A stretch of 64,000 bases of DNA from Anaerolineales bacterium (lineage in GTDB: Bacteria > Chloroflexota > Anaerolineae > Anaerolineales > Villigracilaceae): positions 62,001 to 126,000 of the forward strand of contig JACKAV010000011.1 in the NCBI GenBank assembly GCA_020634895.1, given 5' to 3'. How positions within the stretch are numbered: the first letter of the stretch is position 1; each line of letters opens with the position of its first letter. The position numbers and the translations under genes are program-made. Under the pieces are notes generated by a model that was not told the DNA's origin, did not search any database, and was given only the letters and a program-made list of their open reading frames with translations. Positions 8,015 to 15,161 of the stretch are shown here, piece after piece.

Positions 8015-8437
8015 ATGAGCAAATATAGATCGTCCTCTGTAAAGAGATCAAAAGAAAGAAACAAGCAGCCACACTTTGTCTGGCGCGGAATTGGCTGCTC
8101 AATGATGCTCCTCATTCCTGCCATTTCGATCGCCGCCGGATACCAAACGATCCAATACGGGGTTACGCATGGCTGGGCAATCCCATATCAACTTCTGGGA
8201 ACGCCTCAATTTCCAAGCCTGTTCTACAAATCAACCGGCATGATGACCCTGCTGCGCCCCATCATCGGCATCAAACACTTTTACGCCATCGCAACAGTGA
8301 GCCTGATATACATTATTGCACTCAGCGGTATTTTATCGCTCGGGTACGCGATCATCTATCGCGCAGTCGGACCCGCCCGTTACAGCCCGTTGGATGCCCC
8401 TCCGCCAAAAGTCAAAGTAAAACCATACAAAAGATAA
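8015..8437 (+). CDS. Membrane protein inside the molybdenum hydroxylase operon
   Basis: 140 aa, unrecognised. A basic N terminus (SKYRSSSVKRSKERNK) is followed by a hydrophobic helix (GCSMMLLIPAISIAAGYQTI) and a second one near residues 90-115 (HFYAIATVSLIYIIALSGIL), ending in a basic Pro/Lys-rich tail. It lies 14 bp after the fused FAD/Fe-S gene and 4 bp before the molybdopterin subunit gene, so it is surely co-transcribed with them. It might anchor the enzyme at the membrane, but nothing in the sequence proves this. Confidence 0.75.
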   Translation: MSKYRSSSVKRSKERNKQPHFVWRGIGCSMMLLIPAISIAAGYQTIQYGVTHGWAIPYQLLGTPQFPSLFYKSTGMMTLLRPIIGIKHFYAIATVSLIYIIALSGILSLGYAIIYRAVGPARYSPLDAPPPKVKVKPYKR

Positions 8438-8441
8438 AAAC

Positions 8442-10631
8442 ATGTCAATCGAATCTGTAGGAACATCCCAACATCGCATCGATGCACGCGGCAAAGTGAT
8501 CGGCACCACAGAGTATTCCGGCGATCGCAGCCTGCCGGGCATGCTTTACATGAAAATCCTCATGGCAGAACGTCCGCATGCGCGTGTGCTGGACGTCCGC
8601 ACCGATAAGGCAAACAGCGCTCCGGGTGTTATTGCTGTGTACACCGCCAAAGATGTGCCCGTCAACGAATATGGTTTGCAAATTCCCGACCAGCCCGTCC
8701 TATGCGGACCGGGCGCCAGCAAGCCCTATACAGACATTGTCCGCTTTGTAGGCGACCAGATCGCTGTAGTCGTCGCAGAGACTGAAACTCAGGCTGCCGC
8801 AGCCGTCAAACTAATAGAAGTGGATTATGAAGACCTTCCGCCTCTTACGGACCCGGTAGCTGCCATGCAGCCCGACGCGCCTCGTCTACACCCAGACCGG
8901 GGCGACAGCAACATCTGCGTCCACTACAAGATCCGCAAAGGGAATGTCGATGCAGGCTTTGCCCAGGCAGACGTGATCGTCGAAGGCGAGTACCACACTC
9001 CGGTGCAGGAACATGCCTATCTCCAGCCAGAGGCGGGTCTTGCGTACTTCGATGACGAAGGCCGCATCACCGTCGAAAGCGCCGGTCAATGGACGCACGC
9101 CGACCGCAAATCCATCGCGCACGCGTTGAATCTTCCCGAAGAACAGGTACGTGTCATCTACCCAGCCATCGGCGGCGCGTTTGGCGGACGTGAAGACATT
9201 TCGGTTCAGATCGTGCTAGCAATGGCTGTCATGAAGTTAAAGCAACCAGTCAAGATCATTTGGTCGCGCCGTGAATCGATGATCGGACACGGAAAACGCC
9301 ACGCGGTAATATTGCGCGCAAAATGGGGCGCAACAAAAGACGGCAAGTTGGTGGCGGTTGAAAATGAGATCATCGGCGACGGCGGCGCTTACATGTACAC
9401 CACCAATAAAGTGCTCGGCAATGCCACCATCACCTCCACCGGACCTTATGCCATTGAGAACGTCAAGACCGACGTGTATGGCATTTACACCAACAACATC
9501 CCCGGGGCAGCCTTCCGTGGATTTGGCGCACCACAGGCATTATTCATGGCGGAAAGCCAGATGAACAAGATCGCCGAGAAACTCGGCATGGACCCTGTGG
9601 AACTACGTTTGAAGAACGCCCTGCGAGACGGAGATACATTGGATGTTGGCACACCTGCCCCAACCCCTGTCAGTATCGTTGAGTGTATCGAAGCCGCCCG
9701 CGATTCCTTCAAATGGAAAAAACAGGGAAAGAACAAAAAGAAAAATCAAGGAGCCATTGCCAAAGGGCTTGGTTTTGCCACCGGCTTCAAGAACGTTGGC
9801 TTTTCCTTTGGGTACCAGGAAAATTGCTGGGCAAAAGTTGAGATCTTCGGAAAGACTGAAATGGAGAAGGTTATTCTCCATCACGCCGGAGCCGAAGTTG
9901 GGCAAGGTTTCCAAACTGTCATGACGCAAATGGCGGCGCATGTGTTGGGTGTTCCCACAGACCTCGTGGAAATGCGGACTTCGGACTCTGCCAAACAAGG
10001 CAACCCCGGGTCAGCATCCGCTTCACGCCTCACATTCATGGCTGGGAATTCCGTCAAAGGCGCGGCGGAGGCTGCACTCGCAAAATGGAAAGCGGAAGAA
10101 CGCCCTGCAATCGCTGAATTCCAATATCTTGCGCCTCCCACAACGCACATGGACGAAGAGACCGGCTATTCGATGCCGAACTTCCAATATGCGTATGTCG
10201 CTCAAGCTGTGGAAGTGGAAGTGGATACTGAGACGGGTCACATCCGCGTGAAACGCATCACTTCGGCAGACGATGTCGGTAAAGCCATCAACCCTGAATT
10301 GGTCGTCGCCCAGATCGAGGGTGCGGTCATTCAGGCGCATGGGTACGCTGTGATGGAAGATTTCAAAATGAAAGATGGACGTGTACTGACAGATCAACTC
10401 AGTACCTACCTGTTACCCACCATCTGGGACATCCCTGAAAAAGTCGACTCGGTGGTGGTCGAAGTACCCGATCCGAATGGGCCGTGGGGAGCCCGTGGAA
10501 TGGGCGAACTCCCCTACCTGCCGGTCGCTCCCGCCATCGCCGCGGCGATCCACGACGCGACTGGGGTGTGGATGAATGAATTTCCCTTCACTCCGGAACG
10601 CGTACTGCGGGCATTAGGCAAGATCAAATAA
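8442..10631 (+). CDS. Xanthine dehydrogenase family protein, molybdopterin-binding subunit
   Basis: 729 aa, full length for the large subunit. N-terminal Ald_Xan_dh_C-type domain (residues 1 to about 130: DARGKVIGTTEYSGD, GVIAVYTAKDVP), then the Mo-cofactor domains: GGAFGGRED, AFRGFGAPQALF, GAEVGQGFQTVM and GPWGARGMGELP with the catalytic Glu689. The AFRGFGAPQ loop differs from the AYxCSFR active-site loop of form I CO dehydrogenase, so it is not an obvious CO oxidiser; a purine, nicotinate or aldehyde-type substrate is possible. It works with the fused FAD/Fe-S subunit upstream. Confidence 0.9.
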   Translation: MSIESVGTSQHRIDARGKVIGTTEYSGDRSLPGMLYMKILMAERPHARVLDVRTDKANSAPGVIAVYTAKDVPVNEYGLQIPDQPVLCGPGASKPYTDIVRFVGDQIAVVVAETETQAAAAVKLIEVDYEDLPPLTDPVAAMQPDAPRLHPDRGDSNICVHYKIRKGNVDAGFAQADVIVEGEYHTPVQEHAYLQPEAGLAYFDDEGRITVESAGQWTHADRKSIAHALNLPEEQVRVIYPAIGGAFGGREDISVQIVLAMAVMKLKQPVKIIWSRRESMIGHGKRHAVILRAKWGATKDGKLVAVENEIIGDGGAYMYTTNKVLGNATITSTGPYAIENVKTDVYGIYTNNIPGAAFRGFGAPQALFMAESQMNKIAEKLGMDPVELRLKNALRDGDTLDVGTPAPTPVSIVECIEAARDSFKWKKQGKNKKKNQGAIAKGLGFATGFKNVGFSFGYQENCWAKVEIFGKTEMEKVILHHAGAEVGQGFQTVMTQMAAHVLGVPTDLVEMRTSDSAKQGNPGSASASRLTFMAGNSVKGAAEAALAKWKAEERPAIAEFQYLAPPTTHMDEETGYSMPNFQYAYVAQAVEVEVDTETGHIRVKRITSADDVGKAINPELVVAQIEGAVIQAHGYAVMEDFKMKDGRVLTDQLSTYLLPTIWDIPEKVDSVVVEVPDPNGPWGARGMGELPYLPVAPAIAAAIHDATGVWMNEFPFTPERVLRALGKIK

Positions 10632-10649
10632 CTTTTTTTCACCAAATCA

Positions 10650-10695
10650 AGCCACGGAGATATGAGAGCAAAATACAACTCTTCACTCCGTGGCT
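10650..10695. repeat. Perfect 10-bp inverted repeat, CCACGGAG type
   Basis: AGCCACGGAG at 10650-10659 pairs perfectly with CTCCGTGGCT at 10686-10695 around a 26-nt A-rich loop. It lies between the molybdopterin subunit gene and xdhC. The arms resemble those of the palindrome at 60835-60877 (CCACAGAG / CTCTGTGG), suggesting a dispersed repeat family. No U tract follows, so it is not a standard terminator. Confidence 0.6.
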
Positions 10696-10724
10696 GCGAT
10701 TTACAATATGCGCCACTCAATTCA

Positions 10725-11516
10725 ATGACTTCAATCTATCAAGCCCTATCTGAACTCGAAAAAAATAATCAATCGGCTGCCCTGTGTACGGTCACAAAAA
10801 GCGAAGGGTCAACACCGCGGCACGTTGGCAGCAAAATGCTGGTCTACCCCGACCGCAGTTTCATTGGCACGGTTGGCGGCGGGGAACTGGAGAATCGCGT
10901 CATTAAGGCGGCGTTGGATTCGATCGACAATGCCGAGCCGCAGACATTGTCCTATTCAATGGCAGACCCCTCACGAGGGGACCCAGGCGTGTGCGGCGGT
11001 CAAGTGGAGGTATTTGTGGAACCGATCTTACCGCCCGCAACGGTCATTGTGATCGGCGCGGGACACGTTGGAAAAGCCGTTGTCCATTTGGCAAAATGGC
11101 TGGGATTTCGCGTGGTCGTCAACGATGACAGGGCGGAGTTCTGCACACCAGAATCCACGCCAGGTGCAGATGAATATTATCCAATCAAGATGGGTGAGCT
11201 GGCAGAAGAACTCAAAATCACAAAAAGGTCTTATTTGGTCGTTACAAGCCGCGGGTCCGGTGTGGACGCGGAAGGTCTTCCATCCCTGCTCGAATCAAAC
11301 GCGGCTTATATCGGCGTGATCGGCTCCAAAAGAAGATGGGCAACCACAGTCAAGGCGCTGAAGGATCTTGGAATTAAAGATGAGACCATCGATAAAGTCC
11401 ATTCGCCGATCGGGTTGGAATTACAGGCGGAAACGCCGCAGGAGATCGCCGTGAGCATCATGGCGGAAATCCTTATGCTTCAAAACAAAGCCACAGGAAA
11501 ACCGATGAAGGGGTGA
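10725..11516 (+). CDS. xdhC: XdhC/CoxI family maturation factor
   Basis: 263 aa from the ATG at 10725 (MTSIYQALSELEKN). The longer in-frame start at 10662 is rejected because its extra residues fall in the hairpin loop and arm at 10650-10695. XdhC_CoxI domain: AALCTVTKSEGSTPRHVGSK, GTVGGGELE, DPGVCGGQVEVFVEP. C-terminal Rossmann domain: VIVIGAGHVGKAVVHLAKWL, VTSRGSGVD, IGVIGSKRRW. XdhC proteins bind the molybdenum cofactor, support its sulfuration and hand it to the hydroxylase. Position directly after the large subunit fits that role. Confidence 0.9.
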   Translation: MTSIYQALSELEKNNQSAALCTVTKSEGSTPRHVGSKMLVYPDRSFIGTVGGGELENRVIKAALDSIDNAEPQTLSYSMADPSRGDPGVCGGQVEVFVEPILPPATVIVIGAGHVGKAVVHLAKWLGFRVVVNDDRAEFCTPESTPGADEYYPIKMGELAEELKITKRSYLVVTSRGSGVDAEGLPSLLESNAAYIGVIGSKRRWATTVKALKDLGIKDETIDKVHSPIGLELQAETPQEIAVSIMAEILMLQNKATGKPMKG

Positions 11517-11520
11517 GCGC

Positions 11521-11547
11521 AACGATTTAAATTGCTGCACGTACATT
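11521..11547 (+). repeat. 27-nt element, copy 2 (shared with 5986-6012)
   Basis: AACGATTTAA ... TGCACGTACATT, identical at 22 of 27 positions to the copy before the gene at 6029. Here it sits about 24 bp upstream of the -35 box of the SPFH-HTH gene, a position suited to a DNA-binding regulator. Confidence 0.5.
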
Positions 11548-11570
11548 AATGCGAGTAGGAAAAACGGTTC

Positions 11571-11598
11571 TTGACCGGATTTTTAGATAGACTATAAT
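11571..11598 (+). promoter_or_regulatory. Promoter of the SPFH-HTH gene
   Basis: TTGACC at 11571-11576, 16-bp spacer, TATAAT at 11593-11598. A 31-nt leader with AAAGGAGAG precedes the ATG at 11630. Confidence 0.75.
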
Positions 11599-11629
11599 CA
11601 AATCGTTATTTATTCAAAGGAGAGAAACC

Positions 11630-12685
11630 ATGGCTAGAATTTTTGATGTCATTGAATATACCAATGAAATGTCTGATGAGATCGTGCATCGCTTTCCTGA
11701 AGAGGGCTTTGGCGATTTTCGTGTCGGCTCACAGGTGATCGTACGCGAAAGCCAGAGTGCGGTCTTCTTCCGCGACGGCAACGCGCTGGACGTCTTCGGA
11801 CCCGGAAGACACACCATCGCCACAGCGAACATTCCGAAGATCATCGATTTCATCGGCAAGGCGTTCAATGACCGTACCCCCTTCCCTGCGGAAGTCTACT
11901 TCGTTTCCCGAAAGGAATTCGCGAACAGGAAATGGGGCACGTCGGCTCCCATTCTCGTTGAGACTCCGGGAAAAGGTCTTGGTTACTTGTTCCTTCAGGG
12001 TTTTGGTACCTACTCGTTTCAGGTAAAAGACCCGCAACAGCTTGTGGTACAGCTTGTCGGCGCCACCGGCTCCTACCGCATGTCGGATGTTGAAGACCGC
12101 TTGAAGACGATGATGGTCGCCAAACTCACCGATGTATTGGGTGAATTCAGCCAGACGACTCAAAGCCTCGCCAGCAAACTAAGCGGCATGAACGAAGAAT
12201 TAGGTTCGGCTGTCCGCGCAAAGGGAAATGAAGATTTCGAGGCGCTTGGACTCACGCTGAAATCCTTCTACATCGGGAACCTTAAGCCGAGCACAAAGTC
12301 GGCTCAGGAACTCCGCGACGCCGGTCTACTCGACCCGACGATGTATGCCCAGCTCCAGGCTGCGGACGCGATGCGCGAAGCCGCGAACAATGCCAATGGC
12401 GGAGCAGGTCTCACCGCAGGCATCGGCGCCGGAATGGGCATCGGCAATTTGATGGGACAGGCTCTCCAGGGTTCACAACAACCCCAGCAGCAGTCCGCTG
12501 CCAGTGGCGGCGCAGCCTCCGGCGGCATCCCGGATGTGATGACCCCCTCTGAAGCTGCCGCAATCTTGAAAGTCTCGGAAGAGGATGTGAAAGCAGCCAT
12601 CGAAGCCGGTGACCTGAAAGCAAAGAAGCTTGGTAGTGCCTATCGCATCAGCAAGTCTTCGCTTGAAGAGTTCTTAAAGGGCTAA
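11630..12685 (+). CDS. SPFH/Band 7 domain protein with C-terminal excisionase-type HTH
   Basis: 351 aa. Residues about 20-225 are an SPFH (prohibitin-like) domain of the bacterial cytosolic 'virion core protein' type (VIVRESQSAVFFRDGNALDV, GPGRHTIATANIPKI, TMMVAKLTDVLGEFSQ). A Gly/Ala/Gln-rich linker follows (GAGMGIGNLM, QQPQQQSAASGG), then a HTH_17/excisionase-like domain at about 303-350 (TPSEAAAILKVSEEDVKAAI, LGSAYRISKSSLEEFL). No N-terminal hydrophobic anchor is seen, so membrane association is doubtful. SPFH proteins form large oligomeric assemblies; the HTH suggests contact with DNA or with a protein. Strong ribosome-binding site AAAGGAGAG. Confidence 0.85.
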   Translation: MARIFDVIEYTNEMSDEIVHRFPEEGFGDFRVGSQVIVRESQSAVFFRDGNALDVFGPGRHTIATANIPKIIDFIGKAFNDRTPFPAEVYFVSRKEFANRKWGTSAPILVETPGKGLGYLFLQGFGTYSFQVKDPQQLVVQLVGATGSYRMSDVEDRLKTMMVAKLTDVLGEFSQTTQSLASKLSGMNEELGSAVRAKGNEDFEALGLTLKSFYIGNLKPSTKSAQELRDAGLLDPTMYAQLQAADAMREAANNANGGAGLTAGIGAGMGIGNLMGQALQGSQQPQQQSAASGGAASGGIPDVMTPSEAAAILKVSEEDVKAAIEAGDLKAKKLGSAYRISKSSLEEFLKG

Positions 12686-12700
12686 ACTAATTAGTATACA

Positions 12701-12734
12701 AAACGGGCTGCCAAAAGGCAGCCCGTTTTTATTT
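12701..12734 (+). terminator. Intrinsic terminator
   Basis: 12-bp perfect stem AAACGGGCTGCC / GGCAGCCCGTTT with an AAAA loop, followed by TTATTTT. It ends the SPFH-HTH gene and faces the convergent NAD(P)HX repair gene. Confidence 0.9.
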
Positions 12735-12746
12735 TCAAAAAGAATT

Positions 12747-14297
12747 TCATTCCAACTCGGAAAGAATATCCGAAACGGCATCAAGCACATCGCTTGCGAG
12801 GACAGAAGCAGTATTGCCGAGGATTTCAGCGGCGTAGAGTCCAGCCTGTGCGTGGATGAAAGCGCCTGCAACAGCAGATTCGTAAGCGTCCACACCTTGA
12901 GCGCGGAGACCAACAATTAGACCGGCAAGCACATCGCCGGTCCCTGCGCGCGCAAGAGCAGGCGTCGCTACCGGGATGATACAGCAATGCCCATCTGGCG
13001 AGGCGATCACTGTAAAAGCACCTTTCAATACGACAACATGCCCCCATTCCTTTGCGTATTTCGCAGCGACTTCCTCACGGTTTGACTGAATCTCTTCGCG
13101 CGATAAGCCCGTCATAACAGACATTTCTCCGGGGTGTGGAGTTAGTACTGCAGTTACGGGTAATATATTGCTCCAATTACGAATACTGGAGAGATGCCGC
13201 AAACCGTCCGCATCGAAAACCGCTGGAATTTCAATGGAAGGCAGGATTTGCTCGAGGAATATCTTCGTAGTTTGCTTGTCGCCAAGACCTGGTCCCAGTA
13301 AAAATGCGGTGGCGCGGTCAAGGTTGTTCAAAACGTAATAAACAGCTTCTTCAGAAATAAATCCATGTTCGTGCGGCAAAAGGACCCAGGTCGCTTCGGG
13401 GAGATGCCCCGCCAGAGAAGCATGCAACGGTTCAGGGACTGCCAGTGTCACCAAACCTGCGCCGATACGATAAGCCGCTTTCCCGGCGAACATCGCCGCG
13501 CCAGTATAGGATGTTGAACCAGCCACCACGAAGGCCGTACCAAATGTCCCTTTGTGTGAGGCGGGAGTCCGTTCGGGCAGAATCGCGGAGACCATATCCG
13601 CATCCGCCGCATCCGTTTGAAGTTCCTCCCAGGAATCCAATTTTTCAGGCAAACCGATATCGACCAATTCGAGTTCGCCGACATATTCAAACGCGGGGAG
13701 TTTTAACAATCCGCGTTTGACAGCCGCCATCGTGACCGTCAAATCAGCAGGGAGTGTTTCGTCGGCACAAGCGCCGGTATCGCAATCCACGCCGGAGGGA
13801 CAATCGACAGCGACGATAAATGGAGGAAAATCAAGCCCAGCCAAAACCATAGCCGTGCCCTGCAGGAAAAGAGCCGCTTCGCTTCGCAGGGGAAGTTTGA
13901 TACCCGTGCCAAGCAGACCATCAAGCAGGACATCGGAGTCTTCCAAAAATTCGTGTAAAGAATCAAAAGCGGCGTCACTGGAAAATTGTGTAAGTTTTCC
14001 GCCGGAACTTAAATACCGAGTGACAAGCGGATCTTCGGCTGTTTGTCTATTGACGAGATAAGCATGTGTACGCCAACCAACCTCAGCCAGCCAGACCAAC
14101 GCAACCAGCGTGTCCCCGCCGTTATTGCCCGAACCGACAATGCCTGTTACAGAGTCCCAGCCATTCTCCTGCCCCACCGCATGGATAATCTCCGCCAAAC
14201 CGCGTCCGGCATTTTCCATCATTTGCTCGTAGGAAGTCCCTTTCGAATCGGATTCCTTTTCGATCGCTCGCATTTGAGAAACAGTGACAAGTTTCAT
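12747..14297 (-). CDS. nnr: Bifunctional NAD(P)H-hydrate epimerase / ADP-dependent dehydratase
   Basis: 516 aa, the usual length for the fused enzyme. N-terminal YjeF_N epimerase (SQMRAIEKESDSKGTSYEQM, GSGNNGGDTLVAL, DGLLGTGIKLPL, VAVDCPSGVDCDTG). C-terminal dehydratase of ribokinase fold (HKGTFGTAFVVAGSTSYTGA, LLGPGLGD, LTPHPGEMSVMTGL, VVLKGAFTVIASPDG, ARAGTGDVLAGLI). It repairs hydrated NADH and NADPH in the cytoplasm. The gene follows a SpoU methyltransferase gene by 19 bp on the same strand and probably shares its leaderless promoter. Confidence 0.93.
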   Translation of the reverse strand: MKLVTVSQMRAIEKESDSKGTSYEQMMENAGRGLAEIIHAVGQENGWDSVTGIVGSGNNGGDTLVALVWLAEVGWRTHAYLVNRQTAEDPLVTRYLSSGGKLTQFSSDAAFDSLHEFLEDSDVLLDGLLGTGIKLPLRSEAALFLQGTAMVLAGLDFPPFIVAVDCPSGVDCDTGACADETLPADLTVTMAAVKRGLLKLPAFEYVGELELVDIGLPEKLDSWEELQTDAADADMVSAILPERTPASHKGTFGTAFVVAGSTSYTGAAMFAGKAAYRIGAGLVTLAVPEPLHASLAGHLPEATWVLLPHEHGFISEEAVYYVLNNLDRATAFLLGPGLGDKQTTKIFLEQILPSIEIPAVFDADGLRHLSSIRNWSNILPVTAVLTPHPGEMSVMTGLSREEIQSNREEVAAKYAKEWGHVVVLKGAFTVIASPDGHCCIIPVATPALARAGTGDVLAGLIVGLRAQGVDAYESAVAGAFIHAQAGLYAAEILGNTASVLASDVLDAVSDILSELE

Positions 14298-14316
14298 GGT
14301 CTTTTGTCTTTAATTC

Positions 14317-15108
14317 CTATGCAGATACATTCTCCATCAGCCGATATAACAACACGCCCGCCGCAACGGACAGATTCAACGAACTGACGCGTCCGCGCAT
14401 GGGAAGGGAGACGGTCACATCACATGCTGCGGTTTGTTCTGGAGAGAGACCTTTTTGTTCAGTGCCCAACACCAACGCCCAGGGCAACTTCGGAACAAGT
14501 GTTTGATAATCCGCGTCCGCTTTGGCAGACGTGCCAATAAGTTGATAACCGCCAGCGTGCGCCCAAGCGATAAATTCGTTAAAAGAAGCCTGTACAACTG
14601 GTTTCCAGAACAAAGTTCCCATACTGGCGCGAAGGACAGTCGGATGGAACAATTCCACGCCGCCGTCGAGAAGTAATAACGCGTCGGCGCCGACTGCGTC
14701 CAGTGTGCGGAGAATCGTACCGAGATTTCCCGGGTCTTGTGGAGAGACCAACGCCACAACGCGAGTTGCCGATTTTAGATCATTGAATGAAGATCGTCTT
14801 TGCCTGACCACCGCCAAAATTCCCTGCGGATTTTCCTTGTCTGCGAGCGCTTCCATCACACTCGCAGAAACGGGTTGCAGTTTAAATCCACGTTCGCCAA
14901 CAACTGCCAATAGATCTTTTGCGAAACTGCTGGTAAGCAGGTCGGGAGCATAGACAACAGATTCAATTTCCCAGCCCGCTTCTATCGCTTCGCCCACATG
15001 ATGAATCCCTTCCACTAGAAACGTACCGAATTCTGCGCGAGCTTTTTTCTGACGCAACGCACGAACATGTTTGACGAACGGATTGGATGTGCTGGTCAAA
15101 ATCTCCAT
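14317..15108 (-). CDS. TrmH/SpoU family RNA 2'-O-methyltransferase
   Basis: 263 aa. N-terminal substrate-binding domain (TSTSNPFVKHVRALRQKKAR, FLVEGIHHVGEAIEAGW) and C-terminal SPOUT domain with the three SpoU motifs: LVSPQDPGNLGTILRTLDAVG, LVLGTEQKGL and SLPMRGRVSSLNLSVAAGVL. It methylates a ribose in rRNA or tRNA using SAM; the exact site (RlmB-like or other) cannot be told. No Shine-Dalgarno is seen; a TACAAT box ends 7 nt before the ATG, so the mRNA is probably leaderless. Operon with nnr. Confidence 0.9.
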   Translation of the reverse strand: MEILTSTSNPFVKHVRALRQKKARAEFGTFLVEGIHHVGEAIEAGWEIESVVYAPDLLTSSFAKDLLAVVGERGFKLQPVSASVMEALADKENPQGILAVVRQRRSSFNDLKSATRVVALVSPQDPGNLGTILRTLDAVGADALLLLDGGVELFHPTVLRASMGTLFWKPVVQASFNEFIAWAHAGGYQLIGTSAKADADYQTLVPKLPWALVLGTEQKGLSPEQTAACDVTVSLPMRGRVSSLNLSVAAGVLLYRLMENVSA

Positions 15109-15115
15109 GTGAAGA

Positions 15116-15121
15116 ATTGTA
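15116..15121 (-). promoter_or_regulatory. Leaderless -10 box of the SpoU gene
   Basis: TACAAT on the minus strand with exactly 7 nt to the ATG at 15108. No clear -35 hexamer was found. It faces the TATAAT at 15150-15155 of the divergent gene. Confidence 0.6.
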
Positions 15122-15149
15122 TCCGAAAATCTTTTACTCGAAGGGCGTT

Positions 15150-15155
15150 TATAAT
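15150..15155 (+). promoter_or_regulatory. Leaderless -10 box of the DUF348-G5-3D gene
   Basis: Perfect TATAAT with 6 nt to the ATG at 15162 and no ribosome-binding site. The transcription start predicted from the -10 box falls on or next to the A of the ATG. Confidence 0.65.
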
Positions 15156-15161
15156 TGCCGC

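Noticed and set aside
7227..8102. 291-codon minus-strand open frame
   Set aside because: Antisense to the fused FAD/[2Fe-2S] subunit whose Cys motifs are certain; composition is that of a shadow frame.
8442..10631. Form I CO dehydrogenase CoxL
   Set aside because: The active-site loop reads AFRGFGAPQ, not the AYxCSFR motif that marks form I CO dehydrogenase.
10662..10724. Longer N terminus for XdhC
   Set aside because: The extra codons overlap the perfect hairpin at 10650-10695 and precede the conserved family start; the GGAG in front is part of the hairpin arm.
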